From assembly GCA_013289825.1 (NCBI GenBank), contig JABCZF010000028.1, positions 1 to 63,792 of the forward strand: 63,792 bases of DNA, read 5' to 3'. Every line of letters starts with the position of its first letter. Position 1 is the stretch's first letter. The position numbers were made by a program, and so were the translations under genes. Positions 31,662 to 38,912 of the stretch are shown one piece after another. The DNA comes from Acidobacteriota bacterium. GTDB taxonomy: Bacteria; Acidobacteriota; Terriglobia; Acidiferrales; UBA7541. Under the pieces are notes generated by a model. It made no database searches, had not been told where the DNA came from, and saw only the letters and a program-made list of their open reading frames with translations.

Positions 31662-33878
31662 ATGCCGTCTCCCCGTAATGTCCCGTTGAGCTTCCAGCGC
31701 GACCGCGCGGTCCGCCAAGTGGAAGCCCGCTTTGAAGAACTCCTCGAAAAACTCCGCAAAAATCGTCCTTCCGAAGACCCCTGGGTTGTCCGTCGTGCCT
31801 ACGAAATTGCTTCCGAGCGCCATCGCGATCAGTTCCGCAGCTCCGGCGATCCCTATATCTCGCATCTTCTGGAGGTCGCCCACATCCTGGCGGACATGCG
31901 CATGGATGCTACCACGCTGACCGCTGCGCTTCTGCACGACGCCATCGAAGACACCGAATACCCTGTCGCCCGCATTGAGGAACGTTTTGGACCAGACGTC
32001 GCACGGCTGGTCGAAGGCGTTACCAAAATCAGCCGCCTTAATATGACCGCTCCGGAAACCCGGCAGGCCGAAAACGTTCGCAAAATGCTGCTGGCCATGG
32101 TTAACGACGTTCGCGTGGTCATGGTGAAGCTCGCCGACCGCCTCCACAACATGCGCACGCTTGAGTACCTCGGGCACGAAAAGCAGCAGCGCATTTCGCG
32201 CGAAACGCTGGACATCTACGCCCCGATCGCGCACCGCCTCGGCATGGGCGTCATGCGCGGCGAGCTCGAGGATCTGGCCTTCCGCTTTCTAGAGCCGGAG
32301 GCCTTTCTCGCGCTGCAAAAAGAAGTTACCGAAAAGAGCCCTGTCTATCAGAGGTTTTTGGAGGAAGTCCAAAGCACCATCCGCACCAAGCTGGTGGAAA
32401 GCAGTATTCCTGCGGAACTCGAAGCGCGAGTCAAAGGTCTCTATTCGCTGCACGGCAAAATCCTGCGGCAGCAGAGCAGCCTCGAACAGGTCTATGACCT
32501 GCTCGCCGTGCGCGTCATTACCGATTCAGAACGAAGCTGTTACGCCGCCCTCGGCGTTATGCACCACATCTGGCGTCCGGTTCCGGGCCGCTTCAAAGAC
32601 TACATCGCCATGCCCCGCCCGAACCTCTACCAGTCGCTCCACACCACGGTGCTGCATGGCGGCCAGCCTTTTGAGGTGCAGATCCGCACGCAGGAAATGC
32701 ACCGCATCGCGGAGGAAGGCGTGGCCGCCCACTGGAAATACAAAGGTGGCAAACCTGCTTCTGGCGACGACGACCAGCGCATCGCCTGGATGCGGCAACT
32801 TATCGAATGGTCGCAAGAGTTGCAGGAACCCGGTGAATTCCTTTCCACGTTGAAAGTGGATTTGGCGCCCGTCGAGGTGTACGCGTTCACCCCCAAGGGC
32901 CGCGTCTTGGAGCTGCCCCGGGGCGCCACTCCTGTCGACTTCGCCTACTCCGTGCACACCGAAGTAGGCCATCAGTGCGTCGGCGCAAAGGTGAACGGTC
33001 AAATGGTGTCGCTGCGCCATGAGATCGTCAGCGGCGACGTGGTCGAAATTCTTACCAACAAGGGCCACACGCCGAGCCGGGATTGGCTCGGCTTCGTCAA
33101 GTCTTCGCATGCGCGCAGCAAGATCCGCCAATGGATCAACCTGCACGAACGCGAAGAAGCCACGGACATGGGGAAGAGGCTGCTGGAGAAAGAGTCCAGG
33201 CACTTTGGCCGCAGCATGAAGAAAATTCCGGAAGCCGATTGGAACAAGCTGATTGCCGACTATGGCCTTTCGAAACAGGAGGACCTCTACGCCGCCGTCG
33301 GTTTTGGCAAGTATTCCGCCCGGCAAGTTCTCTCGCGTTTACTGGGCGAGCCGGAAAAGGCCGCGGAGTCGGAAGCGGAAGATCAGAAGCCGACGCTCGT
33401 TAAAACCGTCAAACGCATGCTCGGTTTCGGCGAAGCCCCTTTAATCGTCAAGGGCCACGACGACCTGCTGGTCTATCGCGCAAAATGCTGCAATCCGATT
33501 CCCGGCGACGACATCGTCGGCTACATCACGCGCGGCCGCGGCGTCGCGGTACATACGCGTGCTTGCCCCAATGTTCAGAACCTCATGTATCAGACCGAAC
33601 GCCGCATCGCCGTTGAATGGGGAGGCGAAAGCGCCGCTACTTTCCCGGTGCAACTGTCCATCCGCGGCAAGGACCGCGCCGGTCTTCTCGCGGAAATCAC
33701 CGCGGTCATCAGCGGAGCGGGCTCCAATATTCGCAGCCTCGAGAGCCGCCCCGACCGCCAGAATGCCCGCATCGAAGCCAGCCTCGAAATTGTCGACCGC
33801 CGCCAGCTCGAAACGATCCTGGCCAACATTCGAAAAGTCACCGGCGTTTTCGGCGTCGAGCGCGTCTACCAGATTTAA
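31662..33878 (+). CDS. rel: Bifunctional (p)ppGpp synthetase/hydrolase (RelA/SpoT)
   Basis: This 738-residue enzyme makes and degrades the alarmone (p)ppGpp. The hydrolase HD motif is intact (LLHDAIEDTEYP, near residues 90-101). The synthetase core includes GRFKDYIAMPRPNLYQSLHT near 309-328 and the EIQIRT-type strand EVQIRTQEMHRIAEEG near 337. The TGS domain follows near 405 (VYAFTPKGRVLELPRGATPVDFAY), then a helical domain, a zinc-finger-like segment with CC in YRAKCCNPIPGDD near 607, and a C-terminal ACT domain. All parts of a full-length Rel are present. Confidence 0.96.
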   Translation: MPSPRNVPLSFQRDRAVRQVEARFEELLEKLRKNRPSEDPWVVRRAYEIASERHRDQFRSSGDPYISHLLEVAHILADMRMDATTLTAALLHDAIEDTEYPVARIEERFGPDVARLVEGVTKISRLNMTAPETRQAENVRKMLLAMVNDVRVVMVKLADRLHNMRTLEYLGHEKQQRISRETLDIYAPIAHRLGMGVMRGELEDLAFRFLEPEAFLALQKEVTEKSPVYQRFLEEVQSTIRTKLVESSIPAELEARVKGLYSLHGKILRQQSSLEQVYDLLAVRVITDSERSCYAALGVMHHIWRPVPGRFKDYIAMPRPNLYQSLHTTVLHGGQPFEVQIRTQEMHRIAEEGVAAHWKYKGGKPASGDDDQRIAWMRQLIEWSQELQEPGEFLSTLKVDLAPVEVYAFTPKGRVLELPRGATPVDFAYSVHTEVGHQCVGAKVNGQMVSLRHEIVSGDVVEILTNKGHTPSRDWLGFVKSSHARSKIRQWINLHEREEATDMGKRLLEKESRHFGRSMKKIPEADWNKLIADYGLSKQEDLYAAVGFGKYSARQVLSRLLGEPEKAAESEAEDQKPTLVKTVKRMLGFGEAPLIVKGHDDLLVYRAKCCNPIPGDDIVGYITRGRGVAVHTRACPNVQNLMYQTERRIAVEWGGESAATFPVQLSIRGKDRAGLLAEITAVISGAGSNIRSLESRPDRQNARIEASLEIVDRRQLETILANIRKVTGVFGVERVYQI

Positions 33879-34082
33879 TTTTCTTCCGGCTCATAAAACT
33901 CTTTGCCCCGGAAAAATCGGCAGGAGCGGGGCCTCGTCTGCCCGCGCTCGGACAGCCACGGACCCTTCCGCGCATTTGTGCCACCGGCGCTTAAACGTGC
34001 ACGAATCCTTCGACAAGCCGCACCTGTCCCTACTGCCGGGTATCACCCGAGCACACGCCCCCGTTTCCCGCCTCCTTCCACT

Positions 34083-34088
34083 TACAAT
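34083..34088 (+). promoter_or_regulatory. Probable leaderless promoter -10 box
   Basis: TACAAT ends six bases before the ATG at 34095, so transcription would begin at the start codon. AGGAAT in between could also serve as a short ribosome site on a longer transcript. Confidence 0.4.
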
Positions 34089-34094
34089 AGGAAT

Positions 34095-34703
34095 ATGCGG
34101 TACCAACGATTGTTTCTCGGTGTGTTTGTCCTTTCCGTAGCTGGCTGCCACCAGCATCCCCTAACGGACTACCGTCCGCTGGACCAAGCGGGGATGTGGT
34201 CCAGCAATATTGAGCAGCTCAAAGGGCTCAATACCTCGGACCAGGAGATCGCCCAAGTCATCAAGCTAAAACACGCGGGCATCAGCGACGACACTTGCGT
34301 TGAATTGGTGAGCGCCGCACACGTTCGCAAACATCTCTTCATCAGTGGCGATTCCGCTTCCAACCTAGCCGGCGCCGGATTCGCCGAACCGCAAATCCTG
34401 GAGATTGCCCGCGCCGACCAGCTCGATACCATCAGCATCGATGCCGTCACTCTCAAGCTTATCGGTCTTTCGGACTCCATCGTGCAACTCGTTCTGCACC
34501 GTCATCTGGATGGCCAGCCGGTCATGGCCAGCGCGGAAATTTCGCGACTCAAAAACACCGGTTTGACGGAACGCCAAATCCTCGATCTTATCAATCGAGG
34601 AATGACCGACGAACAGGCCGAAAAAGAAATTCGCTCTCGCGAGAGTGCCCGCAATCACAAAGACACCTCTTTTGTGCGTGTCCGCGGCCGGAAGCCGCGC
34701 TAA
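34095..34703 (+). CDS. Putative lipoprotein of unknown function
   Basis: This 202-residue protein begins with a lipoprotein signal (LFLGVFVLSVAGC, Cys near residue 18). The rest is helical and contains several repeats of a pattern like L-x-x-[AT]-G-[LIF]-[ST]-x-x-x-[IV]: LKHAGISDDTCVEL, LAGAGFAEPQILEI, LKLIGLSDSIVQLV, LKNTGLTERQILDL, INRGMTDEQAEKEI. These look like five short helix-turn-helix repeats. A basic tail ends the protein. I do not recognise the family. The start is set by the signal peptide; longer upstream frames have no such feature. Confidence 0.7.
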   Translation: MRYQRLFLGVFVLSVAGCHQHPLTDYRPLDQAGMWSSNIEQLKGLNTSDQEIAQVIKLKHAGISDDTCVELVSAAHVRKHLFISGDSASNLAGAGFAEPQILEIARADQLDTISIDAVTLKLIGLSDSIVQLVLHRHLDGQPVMASAEISRLKNTGLTERQILDLINRGMTDEQAEKEIRSRESARNHKDTSFVRVRGRKPR

Positions 34704-34787
34704 TGCCTGTTGTGCCGCGCCGGCTCTGAACCCCCAGTTAGCGCTTTTGCTTCTTGCGATTTCCCCGGCTACAATCGACTCGCCTTG

Positions 34788-36260
34788 GTGTCCCGGTGCG
34801 ATCTCCGCCTGTTTCTTTCTGTGCTTCTCGCACTAGAAGGTTTTTGGGTTTCCGCCTGCGCCGTCGCGCTCGGGCCGGGCTATTCCATCGAGAACCAGGA
34901 AACTCGAGTGCAGTTTTTGCCCGGCCCCGATCCCAGGATTCGCGTCGACTCGGACTACCAGCTGCGGAACACCGGCAATCGACCTCTGGCCACCCTCGAA
35001 TTGCGCCTGCCCGGGCGCCGCAGCTTTCACCTCGCCCGAGCGCAGGCCTCCTGGGATGGCGTGGCCCTCGCCGAGCCCAGCTCGCCGGTAATCCCCCGCA
35101 ACACGTTGCTCACACTTCCCGGACGATGGAACGTCTCTGAACGTCACACTCTCCACCTTTTTGCGGAATTCCAGACTCCCGCTCCGGGCGAAACCGGTTT
35201 GAGTTTTACTTCCGATGCGTTTTTCCTTCCGTCCGAAGGCTGGGCGCCAGAGTTGCTTCCCTCGCAGGGCTTGTTCGCTACCGGAGGCGTTCCTCCAAAG
35301 CAGTGGCGTTTAGAGGTGCGCGTGCCCGATGGGTTTCTCGTGCACTGCAGCGGCCGTCCTCGAAAAACGTCGCGTAGCGCCGGCGAAATCACGGTTCCGT
35401 ATGTCGAACGTCCCGAGGATCGCTATCCCTTCGTCGTTGCAGGCAGGTACAAAGAAACAGCCCTGGACACCGGCGCAGGCCACCGAGTTTATCTCTGGAC
35501 GCGAGCACCAGAACACTCCCCGCGTTTCGACCAATCCGCCGATGGTCTGGTCCGCGCTATCCAGGCTTACGATGCGACATTCGGCGCGCGCTCCCAAAAG
35601 CTCCAGCCGCTCTGGATTGTGGAATGTCCCGTTCTGGCTGGCTGCTTTACCTCAACGGAATCTTCCTACGCCAGTCTCTTGAATGCCGAGCCCACTGCCG
35701 TTTCCTCTGAGCTGGTCTCGTCCGACACCCTGCTAATCGATTTTAACGGCCGAGCGCCAAGACTTGCGGCTGCCGCACCCGCTCTGGCCGCCAGTTGGCT
35801 GGGTTACGGCCAGAACCCCGGCTTCTACCAGCAGCAGCCTCCGCTTTCGGCCCTGCCCGCGTTTGCCTCCGCACTGGGACAAGAAGCCCTCGATGGTCCG
35901 TCCTCTCGTACCGAGACAATCCGTCGCGCCTTGCGTATGATTCCCAAGAGCGTCGTTCGGCGCCAACCGGAGGATCAAAACGTTCTGCGGGCAAAGAGTT
36001 TCCTTTTCTTCTACGCTCTCCAGGAGCGCTACGGACGGGAGGCCTTCCGCCAGGCCCTCGACCACATGCTCTCGGCTCGCCAAGGACGGGGCTTTAATCT
36101 CAACGATCTCATCGCCGCGTTCGAACAGGAGACCCATCAGAATGTCGCGGAGTTCGTACGCCTGTGGATGAAACGTCCCGGCGTTCCCGAGGAGTTTCGC
36201 GCGCAGTATGAGGATGCCTCTGCTTCTAGCGCCAGCACTTCCAAGGAGACCATGCCATGA
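34788..36260 (+). CDS. M1-peptidase-like protein lacking the zinc site
   Basis: This 490-residue exported protein has a signal-like start (LRLFLSVLLALEGFWVSACA), a beta-rich N-terminal domain and a gluzincin-like C-terminal domain. Where M1 aminopeptidases have HELAHQWLG, this has PALAASWLG (35778-35804), so both zinc histidines and the catalytic glutamate are gone. The closing segment (FEQETHQNVAEFVRLWMKRPGVP) matches the family end. It may bind peptides or act as a scaffold. I chose the GTG at 34788 from the signal sequence; TACAAT ends 12 bases upstream. Its stop overlaps the ridA start by ATGA, so the two are translationally coupled. Confidence 0.75.
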   Translation: MSRCDLRLFLSVLLALEGFWVSACAVALGPGYSIENQETRVQFLPGPDPRIRVDSDYQLRNTGNRPLATLELRLPGRRSFHLARAQASWDGVALAEPSSPVIPRNTLLTLPGRWNVSERHTLHLFAEFQTPAPGETGLSFTSDAFFLPSEGWAPELLPSQGLFATGGVPPKQWRLEVRVPDGFLVHCSGRPRKTSRSAGEITVPYVERPEDRYPFVVAGRYKETALDTGAGHRVYLWTRAPEHSPRFDQSADGLVRAIQAYDATFGARSQKLQPLWIVECPVLAGCFTSTESSYASLLNAEPTAVSSELVSSDTLLIDFNGRAPRLAAAAPALAASWLGYGQNPGFYQQQPPLSALPAFASALGQEALDGPSSRTETIRRALRMIPKSVVRRQPEDQNVLRAKSFLFFYALQERYGREAFRQALDHMLSARQGRGFNLNDLIAAFEQETHQNVAEFVRLWMKRPGVPEEFRAQYEDASASSASTSKETMP

Positions 36261-36634
36261 GAGAAATTGTTCTGACCAATCGCGGTCCAAAACCCATCGG
36301 ACCTTATTCGCAAGCCATCAAGGTCAATGGACTTCTCTTCGTTTCCGGACAAGTTTCCATCGATCCGCAGACCAATGAATTTGCCGCCGGAGATATTCAG
36401 CAGCAAACGGAACGAACCCTGGAGAATCTGAAAGGCATCGTCGAAGCGGCGGGAAGCAAACTGAGCCACGTCATAAAAACTACGGTATTTCTAAAGAACA
36501 TGAGCGATTTCGCCGCAATGAACGAGATTTACGCGCGCTACTTTTCCGTGGCTCCGCCGGCCCGCTCGACGGTGGAGGTCGCGCGCCTGCCAAAAGACGC
36601 CCTCATTGAAATGGAGTTGATTGCCACGGTTTGA
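36257..36634 (+). CDS. ridA: RidA family reactive intermediate deaminase
   Basis: This 125-residue protein hydrolyses reactive enamine/imine intermediates from threonine and serine breakdown. Family marks are present: IGPYSQAIKVNGLLFVSGQ near residues 14-32, the arginine in PPARSTVEVARLPKDALIEME near 105, and the glutamate at about 120. The length is typical. Its ATG overlaps the TGA of the M1-like gene. Confidence 0.95.
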   Translation: MREIVLTNRGPKPIGPYSQAIKVNGLLFVSGQVSIDPQTNEFAAGDIQQQTERTLENLKGIVEAAGSKLSHVIKTTVFLKNMSDFAAMNEIYARYFSVAPPARSTVEVARLPKDALIEMELIATV

Positions 36635-36652
36635 ACTGCCGAGCGAAACAGA

Positions 36653-37339
36653 TTACGGACGGTCGGGGCTCTCCATAGCCTCTCGAACCGCGAAGAACGT
36701 CACCACTCCGACTCCCGCAGCGGCATACCACATAAACTTGCTTTTGGCCGCTTTCAGCGGCGACGCGCCAGATCCCTTGGTCCCTGATCCTTGTGGCGGC
36801 GGCTGGTTCTGGGCTTCACTCTCGGCCGGATCCAGCACGATGTGGAACGCGCTGCCTTCCGCTATCTCACGGGAATCGTCGCCCACCGTGACGGTCAGCG
36901 CTCCCCGCGTGCACTTCACCAGCAATTGCTTTGCGCTCAGCATGGTCACTTGCCCGATGGTAGGTTCGTCGGACTTTGGCTTGATCACCGCGGTGGCCGC
37001 ATTCAACGCAAATGCTTTCGCATTGGCCGTCGAGAAAGTCGCAGATCCCCGCAGCAGCGTGGCCTCCGGCACCCCGCCATCTTCATTGACGGTGGCCACG
37101 GAAGATGCAGCAAGCAGGAACCGCGCGGACGCTGTGCGCAATTGCACGCTGCCGGCGTCTGCCGTCCTGAGATTATCGCCGGCGAAAATGGTTGTACCCA
37201 CAGCTGCGCCCGCTCCGCCGATACTCGCGCGCTCCGACGCCACCACCGTTCCCAGAGGGCCACCTGCAGCGCCCCAGACCGGAGTCATCAGTAAGCCAGA
37301 TGTCAAGATGGCAGCAATAATCTCCCGCGAGCGCGCCAT
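36653..37339 (-). CDS. Exported FecR-like beta-domain protein with C-terminal anchor
   Basis: This 228-residue protein has a signal peptide (REIIAAILTSGLLMTPVWGAA), a beta-rich middle part, and a C-terminal membrane helix (FMWYAAAGVGVVTFFAV, near 205-221) followed by a short charged tail. The middle (GTTIFAGDNLRTADAGSVQLR, then RGALTVTVGD) resembles the FecR periplasmic fold. I infer a periplasmic, membrane-tethered surface sensor or scaffold; no sigma factor gene is nearby. The ATG at 37339 is chosen because GGGAGA lies five bases upstream. Confidence 0.6.
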   Translation of the reverse strand: MARSREIIAAILTSGLLMTPVWGAAGGPLGTVVASERASIGGAGAAVGTTIFAGDNLRTADAGSVQLRTASARFLLAASSVATVNEDGGVPEATLLRGSATFSTANAKAFALNAATAVIKPKSDEPTIGQVTMLSAKQLLVKCTRGALTVTVGDDSREIAEGSAFHIVLDPAESEAQNQPPPQGSGTKGSGASPLKAAKSKFMWYAAAGVGVVTFFAVREAMESPDRP

Positions 37340-37469
37340 GTAAGTCTCCCAGAGGGCTACCTGCAAGAATACGCACAGCTTCCCCCGCCGTCAATAAAGA
37401 ATCATCCCCCGGGCCAAAGAATCTTTTGCCTAGAATTGCCAGCCTCCTCTGGCTGTAGCGCGCTTCCGC

Positions 37470-37478
37470 TGCTACAAT
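37470..37478 (+). promoter_or_regulatory. Extended -10 box upstream of the 37491 gene
   Basis: TGC-TACAAT is an extended -10 element ending 12 bases before the ATG at 37491. The resulting leader would be only about six bases, too short for a ribosome site. Confidence 0.4.
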
Positions 37479-37490
37479 GCATGCCAACAC

Positions 37491-38570
37491 ATGGCTGACT
37501 GGAAACAGATCACCGCCCGGATTCGTCGGGCCCGCACCGGCAAGGACCCCGTCGGGCAACTTTCTGGTTTGTACGAAAAAACCCGTGACGCCATGGTTGC
37601 GTTTGAGCTGGCACGCTATTTCGAAACCGCCGGTCAAAATCCCGAAGCCGCCAAATGGTATCTCGCCGCCGCGGAACGCTTTCGCCGCGCGGATTGGAAA
37701 ACCAAGGCGCAAGAAGCGGCGGCCAGACTCGGCGCGGAAGCTGTCGCTGCTGATCCAGCTCATTCGTCAGACGATCTTGTAGGGACACCCCTTCCTGTTG
37801 GCGATTCCGAGCCCTTGTCAGAGCAGGCTTCTGCCCCCGCGGAATCTTTGGCCGCTCCCCCGGAATCCGAAACGGAAGCCGAGGAGTCCTCCGCGACGTC
37901 CGCCGAAGAATCCGCCGATTCTCCTGACAAAAAACCCCGTCGCCGTGGCCGCCGAGGCGGCCGCAATCGGCGAAAGGGCGAAGCTCCCAAGGGCCCGGCC
38001 GCAGTCTCTGCCTCCCGCGCCCCCGACTCGGCAACTCCAGCGAAGGGCTTGCCTGCAAGAGTATTCGACGAACCGGCCGGGCCCAGACCTACGCGGGCCG
38101 CCGAGAGTCCCACGATCCCCGCACTCCCCATCGAACCGATTGGCGAACCTGGCGGGCCAAGCGTGCGCGGCCGTTCCGGCGATCCCGGGTTGTCCTCTCG
38201 ATTGTCACTTCTCGAAATGCAGCTTCGCCGACTGTTGACCTGTCCTCCCGTAAAACTTAGCGAAGCGGACCACGCTCCGGTCGGTCCTGGCGTGTTCGTC
38301 CTCACCGATTCTGACCTCACCAGCTACTACTATGTCGAAGCGTGCCAGACTCTGCGCATCGCCGTCGGAAATCTTTTGCGCGGTGGCGCAAGCCGCCGTG
38401 GCGCGGATTCCCTCAAGCCGCAACTTGCCGAACATCTGGGCATCCCCGAATCGCGCGTGACAAAATATCTCGCCGATCACTGCGTCGTCCGCTGGCTCCA
38501 GCTCGACGAAGGCGCTTCACACTTCGCCCATTTTGTGACCGCCATCATTCGCCCCACGCTGAACGAGTAG
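37491..38570 (+). CDS. Hypothetical protein with RG-rich linker and GIY-YIG-like end
   Basis: This 359-residue protein has three parts. Residues 1-85 form a helical TPR-like domain (FELARYFETAGQNPEAAKWYLAAAERF). Residues 85-235 are disordered, first acidic, then strongly basic (PRRRGRRGGRNRRKG near 146-160), then Pro/Ala-rich. Residues 240-359 look like a degenerate GIY-YIG fold: GVFVLTDSD, then YYYVEACQTLR, a helix, a strand VVRWLQLDE and a final RPTLN. The usual catalytic tyrosine, glycine and glutamate positions are not clearly kept. The basic linker suggests nucleic acid binding. No function can be given. Confidence 0.6.
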   Translation: MADWKQITARIRRARTGKDPVGQLSGLYEKTRDAMVAFELARYFETAGQNPEAAKWYLAAAERFRRADWKTKAQEAAARLGAEAVAADPAHSSDDLVGTPLPVGDSEPLSEQASAPAESLAAPPESETEAEESSATSAEESADSPDKKPRRRGRRGGRNRRKGEAPKGPAAVSASRAPDSATPAKGLPARVFDEPAGPRPTRAAESPTIPALPIEPIGEPGGPSVRGRSGDPGLSSRLSLLEMQLRRLLTCPPVKLSEADHAPVGPGVFVLTDSDLTSYYYVEACQTLRIAVGNLLRGGASRRGADSLKPQLAEHLGIPESRVTKYLADHCVVRWLQLDEGASHFAHFVTAIIRPTLNE

Positions 38571-38912
38571 TCCAAAGAAAGCTGCACTTCTCTCGGCCTC
38601 TCCGCTCGAACCTACCTGGCCGAACGGTCTAAACTTATAGCCCATTCGCACTAGAACGAACTCCCGCCGGCGCCCTCCGGACTACCGTTCCCTGCACCCA
38701 ATTACCGTTCAACCTCCATTTTTGACGGTTCGCTGTATCCCCCTGGCATCCCGCCCGTCTTCCCGTCAAACTATAGGCGTAGAAAGACTTATTGGACGCA
38801 CCAGTGGAAAATGGTACGGTACCGGGAGCCCGGGGGATGTTAAGGGCTCGGTTTTTCATCCAAATTCAGTAAGCAGTTGAGCTGCATCTTTTGAAAGTGA
38901 GGGTAGAGTTTT
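38571..38912 (+). other. 342-base upstream region of the radical SAM gene
   Basis: No credible gene is seen. TTGGAC near 38792, 17 bases and TACGGT near 38815 form a weak promoter candidate that would give a transcript leader of about 90 bases. GAGGG precedes the ATG at 38913 by about 13 bases. Small GC-rich dyads occur around 38815-38840. Confidence 0.35.
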
